DNA from: Rhynchopus sp. YZ270_cl-10
Taxonomy: Eukaryota; Euglenozoa; Diplonemea; Diplonemida; Diplonemidae
DNA: 64,000 nucleotides
Direction of reading: 5' to 3'
NCBI GenBank assembly: GCA_964035575.1
Contig: OZ037861.1
Location: forward strand, 992,001 to 1,056,000
The position numbers and the translations under genes are program-made. Positions 32,220 through 44,121 of this stretch are shown here, one piece after another. The notes beneath the pieces were generated by a model. It was not told the DNA's origin, searched no databases, and was given only the letters and a program-made list of their open reading frames with translations. Position 1 is the first letter of the stretch. Each line of letters begins with the position of its first letter.

Positions 32220-33530
32220 GACGTCTTCCACCATGCACTGAGGAGATAATGATCCAACAATTTACAAGAAAGATTACTTAACCTACTGCTGGAAATTGCC
32301 AGGTCGTAGTAACACACAAAGTGTGCCTCCGTTCGGGAAGACCGGATATTCTAGAGACCAAAAAGGCCTCAAGAATATCTTCCGGTAGTCAAGGTATAAC
32401 CGAGTGAACGGCCCAAGACCCCCGTGGAGAAGTTAAATGTTGTAATGCTATCAAGTAGAAACTGCGAACACTGTCTTACCCTCCTCAATACATGGTGGAA
32501 TATTTCTTTGACAACAAACCGAGCTCAAGAGTTTTTAAACTTCCCTGAGGGAATGCGAGACGCAAAATTTACCACCAGACCCTGTCTTCGTGCACCTTCG
32601 GTGCAACGCTGCAGACAGGCCAAACTGCGTTGGACTCAGAGGAATGCCTGCTGTGCAGTGTATCAATGAGAACCAAGTCCCAGCAACAAGGGGCGCCTTT
32701 GGCGGGCGTTGTTGAGGGTGTTTGGGGTGCAAAGTTTTCCACAATTTTGATGCGCGGGTACAGAAGTGTTGTCTTGTTCTTTCATCTTTAGGAATGTAAA
32801 TGTCAATCGCGTTTAACTACCACGAGGGCTTGTTCAGTGAACCCACAAGGGGTCGAAGGGGGTTGGTTATCCCATATCTATCAAAGGTTGTGTCGACCAG
32901 GCTAATCCACTATGTTACGCTGTACGTTGTTAAATCCGAAGAAATAACACTTTAGCAGCCGCAGGAAGTTTGTTAAAAAGAGTGCCTCACGCTACACAAA
33001 CCACCACCCGCGATTGACTTAGATGTTATAACAAAGAGAATTCAGAACAAAACAACACCCTGCCCCATACACACTAAATTGTCATGCTTCAAGAGCATGC
33101 CTGGGCCAAAATTACTGTTGACCAAAAAGGCAACAAGACCACCCACAAGGAGTGTGAATTGTGCACTGGTTTTCTGGGGGAACGCAATATTTTCTTGTGT
33201 CTAGTCCTCCGCAAGCAGAGGACAGACTTTCCGGAAGGTTTCCAAAGTCGAATTTCTTGCACTAGCTATGCTCCCTTGGTTAATGGCTATAGCAGTGACT
33301 GACTAAGTGTACCCACCCCCCTCCACCCAGATCTTCGTCCGCAAACTCAGAATAGATTGATGCGGGTAGATTTTGAGTTGTTGAATGTCGGACCGCGGTG
33401 AAGCTTCTCATCGCAATCGCGGGTGCAGTTCAGACTTCACGATCCTGTATAAGTGTAAATGTGGGGTGTGATTAAGTTATGGTATACAAACGTAGTAGTC
33501 GGGAAAGGTGAGGTTAATAAAAAAGGCTAT
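32220..33530. repeat. long inverted repeat, left arm
   Basis: About 1.3 kb here is repeated in inverse orientation at 42400-43790 with high similarity. Shared words include GCACTGAGGAGATAATGATC, CTTTCCGGAAGGTTTCCAAA and CGATCCTGTATAAGTGTAAA (diverged in the other arm). About 270 bp of it (32240-32505) is also present directly at 34495-34755. Short coding-like bits occur but nothing is recognised. Confidence 0.65.
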
Positions 33531-34027
33531 TTATTGCCGTGAAATAAGATAGATTTTTTCCACGCTACAGGTCGAGAGAGTGACCTGCTGCACAAATGGT
33601 TCGAGTGAAGCGAGGTGAATTATGTGAAGCAGGTAACGAGCGCCTGTGGAACCAAATAGAAACGTAACACTCATCACACGATAAAACCCATGGGAGAGGT
33701 TGTGGCGAAACGCACACACCTCGACCTGAGGAGTGGCTCTGCAGCGCGGTTCGTCCCCAGAACCGCAAGTGTGTTCAAAATGCTTTTTTTCTATTTCCTC
33801 CTTCATGTCATGAGGTGACACAAAATGATTGGTGCGTAAAAAAATAGCTATTTAATAGTGTGAACATTACGCGTTTATTTCGAGTTGAAAACACGAACAA
33901 GTTGAAATATGCGGCATTTTTTTGTTCAATCTTCACTAGTAACTGAAAGTTAAACATAATTACATACCTTGTCTTCCCCGTAACCTGCGCCTTCGCTGCT
34001 TTTAAGGTGCTTTCTCTGGGTGCCCCG
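33531..34027. repeat. repeat-derived DNA with GTGAAATAA hairpin, no gene
   Basis: Contains TGCCGTGAAATAAGATAG, the tip-like word CGAGTGAAGCGAGG (near 33603) and arms AGGTCGAGAGAGTGACCTGC. The segment from about 33935 to 34027 is the inverse of 40030-40110 (AACTGAAAGTTAAACAT, CCTTGTCTTCCCCGTA). Confidence 0.45.
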
Positions 34028-34168
34028 TACCCAGTACCCAGTACCCAGTACCCAGTACCCAGTACCCAGCACCCAGTACCCAGTACCCAGTACCCAGTAC
34101 CCAGTACCCAGTACCCAGTACCCAGTACCCAGTACCCAGTACCCAGTACCCAGTACCCAGTACCCAGT
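34028..34168. repeat. ACCCAGT microsatellite, about 20 copies
   Basis: Pure 7-bp repeat with one variant unit. The inverse array with about 61 copies is at 39584-40013, and the flanks of both (GCCTTCGCTGCT against AGCAGCGAAGGC) are inverse too. Confidence 0.9.
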
Positions 34169-34379
34169 GTCTTCGAGAACCTAAAAATGCGTTTTGTTGA
34201 AATTTTCTGGCTTTTTCTGAACTTTTCCCAGCTACTTTTCTGGTCGAGTAGCCGACTTTTCTGATCGAGTAGCTATTTTCACTTTTCTGGTGTATGAGTA
34301 GGTTTTCTGGGTGGGAGACTGGATTCTGGGTACAGTGGTGTGTCTGGGCACCCAGGCACCTGGGTACTGGTGTATTTTC

Positions 34380-35122
34380 GGCCCAGGTACCCCGGTACAC
34401 GGTACACTGGTGTACAAGGAAAAAAGTCGTGAAAAAGCAACCACAGCTCCACATGACAAACACAAAAGTGTCCAGTCACGTGGGGCATTCATGCACTGAG
34501 GAGATAATGATCCAACAATTTACAAGAAAGATTACTTAACCTACTGCTGGAAATTGCCAGGTCGTAGTAACACACAAAGTGCGCCTCCGTTCGGGAATAC
34601 CGGATATTCTAGAGACCAAAAAGGCCTCAAGAATATCTTCCGCTGGTCAAGGTATAACCGAGTGAACGGCCCAAGACCCCCGTGGAGAAGTTAAATGTTG
34701 TAATGCTATCAAGTACAAACTGCGACCACTGTCTTACCCTCCTCAATGCATGGTGGAAGATGTCTTTCACAACAAATATCCTGTACACAGGTACACAGGT
34801 AAAACCCGTTAAAATTGTGTGTGAAAGTTAAAAATAGCTATATTTGCATTTTTCGCCCAGCATTGAGGACACATAGGCCCACCAAGGGCAATTTTGTGAT
34901 GTCAAAAAATTTTTTTTTCGGCCCAAAAATTGACTTGTTTTCGGTAAAACCCACTAAAAATTGTGGTACTCTAAACTGCGTTTTAGACCCCCACAGATGC
35001 TCAAAAGTGCCAAATTTTGCTTTTAATGGCCTCAAATCGTCGAAATTAGCCCTAAACGGGGGCAAAAAAAAATTTTCGAGAGTCCCTTTCCCTGGGAGGC
35101 TCCGTAATTACGTACCCTAGGG
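34380..35122. repeat. second copy of the arm plus foldback-related DNA
   Basis: 34410-34755 is the inverse of 43510-43860 and partly repeats 32240-32505. From about 34780 short GTACACAGGT words and a block with GTGATGTCAAAAAATTTTTT appear, resembling the core of the foldback arms. No gene is seen. Confidence 0.45.
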
Positions 35123-35626
35123 CAGTGCTTTTAGGAAACGTGGGGAAACGCACGTTTCCCAAAAAACTGGGAAACGGAAACGTTGGGAAACGGGAAACGT
35201 TGGCGTTTCTTTGTTGGAAACGTTACGAAACGTGGTTTTGGGAAACGTGAAGGGAAACGGGGAAAACAAAAAAAAACCCCCCGCGACGATGTCTTTATCA
35301 CCACAGCGTCACAACAGGAACAACATCACAAAAAATTGTACATGAGTGGTGACAATACTCAGTTGGGACATCATAAAAGATGTCGGGATGGCTTCCAAAC
35401 TGATCTGAGGACAGATACTGCACTCCGCCCAAGCTGAGATTGTTACAACCCCACCCAAGAAAAAACAAGTCGCTGAGATTTTTTTTTGAGGTCAACCTAC
35501 CTGGGGTTCTTTATTGGATACCAACAGAGACAAAAAAGTAGGTGTTGAAAATGCGCAGTTTCAACAGGAAAAAAACACAATGAAAACAAAGAACGTAAAA
35601 AAAAACAAAAAAAAACAAAAAAAAAA

Positions 35627-37568
35627 TCATCCTTCGATTCCATCCACACTGTCGTCTCCTAGCACCACCTCGTCAAGCTCCCAGTAACCGGCCACGACGT
35701 GGGTGGTGGACGTGTTCCTCTTGTTGTACAGAATGCGTGTAAGTTTGTCAGCCGTGCTGGCTGACAACCCATTGCGCTTCCTGGTTTTTACGTCGCCGTA
35801 GCAGCTCCAACCTCTCTCAGCCGCACCAACAGATGAAGTTTGAGCGAGCATGATTGTTGCCAGCTCTTTGAGCAGAGGCCATTCTGCTCCGAACATGGAC
35901 CACCACTTGTGTCCACCCCACTTCGACGCGATCGCCTTTTCTTCTAGTACACCGAAATTTTGCGTGCTCCAGTTTTCGTACTCTTCCAAAGCTTGCAGTG
36001 CTTTCTCTTCATCATAATACCGCAGCAGCGCCTCCTGTAGTAAAGCAGATTATGCGAAGGTCACCTGCCATACATACCTTCAGCCCTGCTTTAGACTCAT
36101 CGTCATCCCTCGCTGTCAGGCGGAATGTTGGTGACAGTGCATGTGCCGCGTTGTGGATGGGGGCTGCAACGTATTTCCATCTGGTGTTCACCCTGTCTGC
36201 AATTTTTTGCTTACGTGCTGCCGTGAGGAATTGAGTTATGGGTAGCGCTTCGATGTTCTTCTTCAGCTCGGCGAAACCCTCCTTCACGTACTCCACGGAA
36301 GCGCTGTTCCCCGACGCGTCGTCGTTGTCGTAACGCTTCAACACGGTGAAGATCACATCTCCAATGTGCCACGCCCCCTCCAGCTTCTTCCAGAAGGCGT
36401 CCTGGAGCACAACCGACGCCCATTCGGTAGCTGTGGCCTTCGCATCCGCACTCCTTAGCTGAGCCTTCCACTCGCCAAAGCCTTCACCAGCAAACATCTC
36501 ACGCAGCGGCCCTTTCAAGTCCAGCAACCGTTGCATCATGATAAAAAAGCTTCCAAAGCGAGTGTCCACAGGTAGCAGCAGCCTCTTGTCGGACCTCTCC
36601 TCAAGAAGTGTGACCAAGCGCTGGCGTGTCTTCACCCACTTCGCCAACGCCGTAGCTTTGTGCACGACTTCATTGAAGAATTTGAATTCTTCCTTTGTGC
36701 TCGCTTTGGAGGAGTCACCTAGATCTTCTAAAAGAAGATCATAGGTGTGGAGAACACAAACAGACGTTAACACCTTCTCAACCCGGGCTCGAATTAAGGG
36801 GAGGGCCTCCTTGCATGCCCCATCAACACAAATGTGTATCAGCTTCGACCTTACCTCCTCGGGGATAAGCACAGGAAGGGAGCAGATATAGTCTGCGATC
36901 GCGGCCATAGTTTTTCTCTTGCTCGTCTTGTTATCTACATAGTACGTCGATGTGGACGTACTCACGATCCCGTTAAAGATGGACCTGTCGTTGCAATCAG
37001 TCCAGCCGTCCGACAATAACGACAGCCCGAACTTTGCTTCGGCAAGCATGCCCTTTTCGCAGAGTTTGTCCATCTCTGCGACGTACTCCTGCAGTAGTTC
37101 GCCTGCAAGGTCGTCGGGGGATGGCGGCTTGAACTCGGATGCCTCAGATTGAGACATCCGCGACAACATCATGACTAACGTCATGAATGAGCGGCTCTTT
37201 GCTTTCCGGAAGGGAATGCACTCTTCGTAGAAGAAGTCCCTAATACTCTGCATGGCTTCGATCTTGGTGGTTACGCGTGTGAGAAAGGGGTCTAGCGACG
37301 TTTGTTTGTTGTCCTTCTGCTGCGTTACCTTCGCCTCTGTGTTCTGCAACTTCGCTTTTGCTATTTCAAACTCATCCTTCTTGTCGTCTTTTGGGGAGCA
37401 CGCAGTCACTGACGACCCCTTCCCAAGGAGGTGTTCTTTGATCCTCCCCGCAGACGACACTGAGAATTTCTTATCACAAAAGGTGCACTCCACCTTCCGG
37501 AGCTTTGTCCCTGCACCTTCCACAACCTTCACGTAGTCCCACGCGTCATCCGCCTTCCTTTTGGGCAT
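35627..37568 (-). CDS. hAT transposase, two exons
   Basis: Exon 1 is 37568-36078 (497 codons); a 43-nt intron, 36035-36077, begins GTATGTATGG and ends CTACAG (phase 0); exon 2 is 36034-35627, giving 632 residues. N-terminal BED-type zinc finger: C28, C31, H46 and C57. A DUF659-like RNase-H region follows, with LLSDGWTDCNDRSIFNGIVS and ICVDGACKEALPLI carrying candidate catalytic Asp residues. The C-terminal dimerisation domain has WWSMFGAEWPLLKELATIML and AAERGWS, with the Glu expected of the triad. Unspliced, the protein would end after FTTGGAAAVL and lose the dimerisation domain. The enzyme would excise and reinsert the element. Confidence 0.85.
36035..36077 (-). other. 43-nt spliceosomal intron
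   Basis: The donor is AAG|GTATGT, the acceptor TTTACTACAG|GAG, phase 0. Removing it joins GLK to EALLRYYDEEKALQALEEYE, which restores the hAT dimerisation domain. It is one of two introns supported in the window. Confidence 0.75.
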
Positions 37569-37925
37569 TATGCAAATCTACGGTATAAATGTGTTTGTCT
37601 GAAGTGCAGAAAGCGTCGGAGAACGGGGGAGAAAAGAGAGAGGAGAAAACAAGCGGGGAGGGGATACACAGACGTGCGACTTTTCGCGAGGGTCTTGAGC
37701 GTTTTGTCAAATACTATGTGTTAACTAAAGAAAACCCCTTGCAACGTTTCTTTAGCGTTTCCTCAACGTTTCCCAAGAATCTGGGAAACGTCAACGTTTC
37801 CTTTTGGGAAACGTTGACCGTTTCCTAGGCGCACTGCCCTAGGGTACGTAATGACACTCCGTAAAGAGGGAGTGTCCTAACATGCCGTTTTACGGACCCT
37901 CGGGGTGTGCGGACCCCGCCGTGTA

Positions 37926-38504
37926 CAAACCCACTTTTTTCAGTTTTCGATAAAAACGCATTTCTAAGTGAATCTGACCCGAAAATGTGACACATATCGT
38001 GTGGAAAACTGTTTGTAGGTCGGTTTTGACCCATTTTTCGGGCCCAGGAGCGCCTAGACGTCAAAAATGAAAAAATTGCCTGTGATTGGTACCCCACGTT
38101 AAGTCTTAAGGATTTTCCTTAACGATTTCCTTAACGATTTTCCAATTTTTGACTATTTTTGCATATTTTCACACGAAACTGCCCAAAATTAGAGAGTTTT
38201 GCCCCGAAAACAGGGTATCGTCAGTTTTTGAGCAAAAAAATCGCAAAAAAAATGAAAAAAATCGGAATTTAACTCCTTAAGGAATTGGTGGGGCTGGTAC
38301 CAATCATGGGCAATTTTTTTTTTTTTTTGGAATTTCACCATTTGGGGTGCATGTATCCCCCTCTGGCATGAAAACCACCCCCCACGATGTTTTTGAGAGG
38401 TTCTTGGTCAAAATTTCTACTCAATCATCCAAAATAATGCGTTTTTATCAAAAATTCGAAAAAATGACGTTTGTATCGTTTTTTTAAGTGCATTTGACCC
38501 CCCC
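37926..38504. other. repeat-like AT-rich DNA, no gene
   Basis: GATAAAAACGCATTT (near 37950) has its partial inverse AAAATAATGCGTTTTTATC (near 38432). CCTTAACGATTTCCTTAACG is a short tandem. The stretch looks like a decayed foldback. Frames are short. Confidence 0.4.
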
Positions 38505-38705
38505 TAGGCATACCTAGAAAGCGAATATGATATTCGGCCTATATTCGGATCCAAAATTCTTGGGCCATATTCGGCCTATATTCGGATCCGAATATCGTAT
38601 TCGGATCCGAATATAGGCCGAATATGCATATTCGGCCTATATTCGGATCCGAATATAGGCCGAATATCATATTCGCCCTATATTCGGATCCGAATACACA
38701 GAATC
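38505..38705. repeat. CCTAGGCATA end with GGATCC-centred palindrome array
   Basis: After CCTAGGCATACCTAG come repeats of ATTCGGCCTATATTCGGATC and its inverse, producing nested palindromes centred on GGATCC and ATGCAT. The frames across it are artefacts. It looks like one end of an element whose partner end I could not find. Confidence 0.5.
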
Positions 38706-39049
38706 TAGACTGCAGAAAGGGTGTGAGTGAGTTTGGATGGGGGTGGGTGGGGACATGAGGTAGCGAAACGCGTGTATTGGGGGGTGGGTGTGGGGGTCTT
38801 TTGATGATCGGTGTCTTTGCAAAAACAAGAGAAGTTGAAAGCACAAAAAGCACTGTTGATGGAAAAGAGGCAATACAGAAAGTATCAAGGCTGTCCTTAC
38901 AGACGCATGCCAAAGCGTCCGCCACGTGGGTGTGGACTTAAGATTGAAGTAGTAGTAGGAGTAGTGCAAACAAAGAGGGGTTTTTTTTTGTTTTTTTTTT
39001 TTGTTTGCTCACACGGTGCGGTCTGTCGTGCTTGGAGTGTGTAAATAAC

Positions 39050-39190
39050 GGACTTACCCCCTGAGTCCGACAGTCGGACCCCCTGAGTCCGACAGACGGA
39101 CTCAGGGGTCCGTCTGTCGGACTCTGGAGTCCGACAGACGGACTCTGGAGTCCGACTGTCGGACTCTGGGGTCCGACAGTCGGACCCAAA
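39050..39190. repeat. array of GTCCGACAGTCGGAC palindromes
   Basis: At least six units of CTGAGTCCGACAGTCGGACC and variants (CAGACG, CTGTCGG), each self-complementary. The matching array at the other end of the composite is 43960-44070. Directly after it are A8/T12 and A8/T8 homopolymer blocks within TTGGCC/GGCCAA words. Confidence 0.65.
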
Positions 39191-39583
39191 AAAAAAATTT
39201 TTTTTTTTTTTGGGCCGAAAAAAAAATTTTTTTTTTGGCCAAAAAAATTTTTTTGGCCGAAAATCGCCTTGTATAGCCACTACAGTACACATGGTTTTAC
39301 CAAAATAGCCGTATTTTGGCTGAAAATTTGACTTGAAAATTTTTTTCATTGTTTGGTCAATCTGAGGTTTTCTTTGAATTTTTTGGGCCATTTTATGACC
39401 TACTACACCCAATTTTTGGGGGATTTTTTTTTTCTTGGTCAAAAAATAGCGCTTGTTGCCTACTACTGGGTATAGGCTTGTTCAGAGGTGTGTATTTGGT
39501 GTACCCAGACATGGTCAAAACACATGAATTTTGCGTTTTTTTGCATTTTTAGGTTCTCGACCAACCAGGGGGCGACCAATTTG

Positions 39584-40013
39584 GGTACTGGGTACTGGGT
39601 ACTGGGTACTGGGTACTGGGTACTGGGTACTGGGTACTGGGTACTGGGTACTGGGTACTGGGTACTGGGTACTGGGTACTGGGTACTGGGTACTGGGTAC
39701 TGGGTACTGGGTACTGGGTACTGGGTACTGGGTACTGGGTACTGGGTACTGGGTACTGGGTACTGGGTACTGGGTACTGGGTACTGGGTACTGGGTACTG
39801 GGTACTGGGTACTGGGTACTGGGTACTGGGTACTGGGTACTGGGTACTGGGTACTGGGTACTGGGTACTGGGTACTGGGTACTGGGTACTGGGTACTGGG
39901 TACTGGGTACTGGGTACTGGGTACTGGGTACTGGGTACTGGGTACTGGGTACTGGGTACTGGGTACTGGGTACTGGGTACTGGGTACTGGGTACTGGGTA
40001 CTGGGTACTGGGT
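39584..40013. repeat. TACTGGG microsatellite, about 61 copies
   Basis: Pure 7-bp array, open in all frames (GTGYWVL and antisense), not a gene. It is the inverse partner of the array at 34028-34168. Confidence 0.9.
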
Positions 40014-40029
40014 ACCAAGAGAAGGCAGC

Positions 40030-40742
40030 TTGACAGCAGCGAAGGCGGAGGCTACGGGGAAGACAAGGTATGTAAATGTTTAACTTTCAGTTACTTGTGT
40101 AGATGCAAACAACACACCCAGTGGTTTGCAGCATTTTATTTTCTTGTGTGCTTTCTCTTCTTTGAATCGAAAGTATGTGAACCTTATTACATCATGATAC
40201 AATGCAACGAGGCCGAAACAGCCTCACTAAGGCCTCTGAAAATAAATGTTCAGACTTGGCACTTACTTATGTTTAGGTGCGCCTCAACCACACGCTTGAA
40301 TATATTTAATTTGCCACACCTCAGATAGATTTTCCAGATATGCCTATGTTCAGGTGTTCCAGGCCTCGTCACAAATAGACAAAAAAACAAAAGCCAAAAC
40401 AACAGAGAGAGAGCCAACAATTTTTTATCTCACTTGTGTAATAATGTTTAGCCGCGTTTTCGAAATTCCTTCCTGGAGATTACACAAAATACAGTAGACA
40501 TTATCTCCGCACACAAAGAACAAAACAAAACCCATGCCGAGAGTAGGCGCAAAAGCAATGTGGAGGAGATCTGCGCATGCAACCAAAAGGGTTGCAGTCA
40601 TAGGACTTCGAGGAACTGTTCACCATACCCAACCTTGACGCCCCGTACTAGGTGGTCATACATCATTTGTCAAATATACTGTAGGAATTTCGAAAACGCA
40701 GCACAACATTATTGCCCGTGAGATAATAACTATTTATTCGAG
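40030..40742. other. repeat interior, no gene recognised
   Basis: The first 80 bp are the inverse of 33935-34010. The remainder has coding-like patches (for example near 40190-40320) but no frame with recognisable similarity. Confidence 0.35.
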
Positions 40743-40882
40743 TGAAATAAGAACTATTTTATTTCACGCGCCACTAAAAAGGTGCCCGAGTGCGTTATTT
40801 CCCGAGCGAAGCGAGGGGAATAAGAGTGAGAGTCACGAGGGTGCCTTTTTAGTGGCAAGTGCAAGAAAATGTTCTTATTTCA
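40743..40882. repeat. 140-bp hairpin with CGAGCGAAGCGAG apex
   Basis: TGAAATAAGAAC and GCCACTAAAAAGGTGCC on the left pair with GGTGCCTTTTTAGTGGC and GTTCTTATTTCA on the right. The apex is CCCGAGCGAAGCGAGGGG. It is of the same type as 14453-14622 and 55735-55862. Confidence 0.6.
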
Positions 40883-41012
40883 CTCAATATGTAATTTTAT
40901 TCCACAAGTGAAAAACGTATTTATAGGTGTAAACAGTGGAACGTTGAGCCCACGCTCCACCCCTCACACCACCACACTTCAAATTACAGATTATTTATTG
41001 CCTCTTACACAC

Positions 41013-41240
41013 ATGCCTAAACCCACGCGCAAGTTTGCGGAGATGGAGGATGCATATGACAACTTGTTCGACGACATGAACAGTGGTGTGCAGTACAGGA
41101 AAACATGGGACGATTTCCTCCGTTTCAACAGACTTTCAGGAGCGAACGAGCCCAGGGAAGAACACGTCGTGTCCTTCAGATCACTCCGTGATCTTTTATT
41201 TCACTCCCCCACCCAATCCTTCACGATTTGCGTGAAATAA
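41013..41240 (+). pseudogene. possible tyrosine-recombinase (Crypton-like) N-terminal fragment
   Basis: From the ATG at 41013 the frame reads MPKPTRKFAEMEDAYDNLFD, then SGVQYRKTWDDFLRFNRLSG and EEHVVSFRSLRD. The pattern 'Y...W..F..F......P.EE.V..F..L' is the core-binding domain of phage-type tyrosine recombinases as found in Cryptons and related elements. The similarity ends at about 41190, where GTGAAATAA repeats begin, so no catalytic domain (R..H.R.Y) is present. Base composition is coding-like up to the same point. The identification rests on a short segment. Confidence 0.35.
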
Positions 41241-42399
41241 AACGTGAAATAAAACGAATCTTATTTCACTCACTTTTTCACCTGTTTACGTTTTTCACGC
41301 GTGGTATAAAATTACGTATCGAAAACTAAAGTGAACATTATTTAACTGATGGGTGATTCACAAACTGGAATACGTGATACCCACTCGCTATCGCTCGTGA
41401 CATCACTTTTATGATTACACTCACTTCACTCATGAAATCAAAATGCTGAACTCCACTCGCTTCGTGAAGTTGAGCCCCAGTTTGAGTCACCCACCACCTC
41501 GTGAAATAATGTTCACTTTATTTCATGAGATAATAATTATCTAACTCAGTGAAATAAAACTCGTGTAATTTTGCAGATTATATGCCCTTTGTGTCACTCA
41601 ATTGTAACCGAGAATGTAAGGCAGTGAGTATTTGATCTGCCCTTTATGTCGCGAAATACTATGTTTGGTGTTTTGACGTCTTCCAAGCAGATGGATATTC
41701 CCTCACTTGCACGCAATCTACCGAGGAACCGACTGCCTTTCTCAAAAGCCAGTACATGTCGGGGTGTCGAGGTCCGTGTCAATACAAAGCGGACCAAGTC
41801 GCTCGAGGTTTGAAAACCGCAAGAACTCGTCCCATTTCTTCTTGTACACCTCCTTGCTTCTCATACCCGCTGAGACTTGGTATCCGTAAGTGTCATACAT
41901 CCTGTCCTTCTTCGTTTTGGCAGTGTTTGAGGGGAGTGATGAAAAAGTTCTTTTTTTTACTGAGTGATTTTTTTAACCAAAAGAAAACCGACGCAGGAGC
42001 TTTTCTGGAACTGTTTTATTCTCCCCACCCCAACAACATCACATTTCAGAAAAACATTGTTTTTTCGTTTTTGTTCACTTTCTTTTCTTCTCCCTCACAC
42101 CTGTTTGCTGTGAATTAAATTTTTTCGTTTCGGCCTGGTCGCAAACGCGAGTTTTCCTGGAAGCGCAGGAAAAATGACTGGGGAGTGTTGGTGGCTCCGT
42201 GACGCCACAGAGCCGGCACACTCGTTGAGTGCCTCACAAAACCTCAAATTTATTCCGCTTTGATTTCATTTATTGTCTTCACGCTTTATCGTTGTTGTTG
42301 GGTTGGGAAATAATATTTCATTCTCCCATACATTCTCGGTTACAATTGAGTGACAAAGGGCACATTATCACCCACCTTTGTGGGAATTCACAAAATTAC
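41241..42399. other. GTGAAATAA-rich repeat DNA, no gene
   Basis: GTGAAATAA or its inverse occurs many times (about 41231-41290, 41505-41560). A weak hairpin at about 41345-41500 pairs GGGTGATTCACAAACTGG with CCAGTTTGAGTCACCC and includes ACTCGCTTCGTGAAG at its core. Frames after 41590 are short and unconvincing. Confidence 0.4.
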
Positions 42400-43790
42400 A
42401 CGAGTTTTATCCCCTTTTTTTACCACATTAACCTCACCTTTCCCGATAACTGCGTTTCTACACCATACATTTCATTCATTAATCACACTCCACATTTACA
42501 CTCATCACAGGATCGTGAAATCTGAACTGCATCTGCGATTGTGATGAGAAGCCTCGCCGCGTCTCCGACATTCAGCAACTCAAAATCCAAAGAGTATCAC
42601 CCGCATCAATCCATTCTGAGTTTGCGGACTAAGATCTGGGGTGGAAGGGGGATGGGTACACTTTGTCAGTCACTGCTATTGCCATTTAACCCAGGGAGCA
42701 TAGCTAGTGCAAGAAATTCGACTTTGGAAACCTTCCGGAAAGTCTGTCCTCTGCTTGCGGAGGACGAGGCACAAGAAAATATTGCGTTCCCCCAGAAAAC
42801 CAGTGCACATTTCACACTCCTTGTGGGTGGTCTTGTTGCCTTTTTGTCACAGTAATTTTGGCCCAGGCATGCTCTTGAAGCATGACAATTTAGTGTGTAT
42901 GGGGCAGGGTGTTGTTTTGTTCTGAATTCTCTTTGTTATAACATCTAAGTCAATCGCGGGTGGTGGTTTGTGTAGCGTGAGGCACTCTTTTTAACAAACT
43001 TCCTGCGGCTGCTAAAGCGTTATTTCTTCGGATTTAACAACGTACAGCGTAACATAGTGGATTCGCCTGGTCGACACAACCTTTGATAGATATGGGATAA
43101 CCAACCCCCTTCGACCCCTCGTGGGTTCACTAAACAAGCCCTCGTGGTAGTTAAACGCGATTGACATTTACATTCCTAGAGATGAAAGAACAAGACAACA
43201 CTTCTGTACCCGCGCATCAAAATTGTGGAAAACTTTGCACCCCAAACACCCTCAACAACGCCCGCCAAAAGGCGCCCCTTGTTGCTGGGAGTTGGTTCTC
43301 ATGTTTGATACCTGCACAGCGGGCATTCCTCTGAGTCCAACGCATGTTTGGCCTGTCTGCGGCGTTGTACTTCAGGTGCACGAAGACAGGGTCTGGTGGT
43401 AAATTTTGCGTAGTGTCGCATTCCCTCATGTGTGGGTCACTCACACTTGGCGGTCATGTGCCACTGCGTGGGTCTGGGAATTTGGGTACCTGGGTACAGG
43501 AAATTTGTTGTGGAAGACATCAACCACCATGCATTGAGGAGGGTAAGACAGTGTTCGCAGTTTCTACCTGATAGCATTACAACATTTAACTTCTCCACGG
43601 GGGTCTTGGGCCGTTCACTCGGTTCTACCTTGACTACCGGAAGATATTCTTGAGGCCTTTCTGGTCTCTAGAATATCCGGTCTTCCCGAACGGAGGCACA
43701 CTTTGTGTGTTACTACGACCTGGCAATTTCCAGCAGTAGGTTAAGTAATCTTTCTTGTAAATTGTTGGATCATTATCTCCTCAGTGCATG
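42400..43790. repeat. long inverted repeat, right arm
   Basis: Inverse of 32220-33530 (for example CTAGTGCAAGAAATTCGACT near 42709 against its inverse near 33254). Scattered substitutions and small indels indicate age or independent drift. It is followed by CTGGGTACC repeats (43868-43950). Confidence 0.65.
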
Positions 43791-44121
43791 AATGCCCCAC
43801 GTGACTGGACACTTTTGTGTTTGTCATGTGGAGCTGTGGTTGCTCTTTCACGACTTTTTTCCTGTTCCTGGGTACCTGTTCCTGGACCTGGACCTGGGTA
43901 CCTGGGTACCTGGGTACCTGGGTACCTGGGCACCTGGGCACCTGGGTGTGCCTGTCGGACCCCAGGGTCCGGCAGTCGGACTCAGGGGTCCGACTGTGAG
44001 TCCGACAGTCGGACCCCTGAGTCCGACTGTCGGACTCAGGGGGTCCGACTGTCGGACCCCCTCGGACTCCGACAAAAGGGTCCGACATTTCCAGGACAGA
44101 CTGCACCGTGCATGAAAAAGC

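Larger units (their letters stand above)
35123..37836 (-). mobile_element. complete hAT-superfamily DNA transposon
   Basis: A 2714-bp element starting CAGTGCTTTTAGGAAACG and ending in the inverse of CAGTGCGCCTAGGAAACG. It is flanked by an 8-bp duplication, CCCTAGGG (35115-35122 and 37837-37844), as expected of hAT elements; the target is itself a palindrome. Both subterminal regions carry many GGGAAACG words (35135-35270 and 37740-37825), which in other hAT elements are transposase-binding sites. It encodes one spliced transposase on the minus strand. TIRs, target duplication and coding frame are all present, so the copy looks young and possibly autonomous. Confidence 0.85.
31903..37925. mobile_element. 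6-kb composite with TACACGGCGGGGTCC inverted ends
   Basis: The left end TACACGGCGGGGTCC, continuing CACACACCCGAGGGTCCGTAAA, is the inverse of the right end (GGACCCTCGGGGTGTGCGGA, CCCCGCCGTGTA). Both ends hold GGTCCGTAA and TTACGGACC words. The interior has one copy of a long inverted arm, a microsatellite arm, and a hAT element (35123-37836) inserted in a CCCTAGGG site of the right subterminal region. Whether the two ends belong to one original transposon is inferred from orientation and similarity. Confidence 0.45.
39012..44110. mobile_element. 5.1-kb composite with CACGGTGCRGTCTGTC inverted ends
   Basis: CACGGTGCGGTCTGTC (39012-39027) is the inverse of GACAGACTGCACCGTG (44095-44110) with one mismatch. 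Just inside each end is an array of GTCCGACAGTCGGAC palindromes (39055-39185 and 43960-44070). Inside lie the TACTGGG array, a possible recombinase fragment, a CGAG-tipped hairpin and the right long arm. One origin for both ends is inferred. Confidence 0.45.

Noticed and set aside
39488-40328. Frames encoding GTGYWVL or VPSTQYP repeats, 167-265 residues
   Set aside because: Translations of the 7-bp microsatellite inside a transposon.
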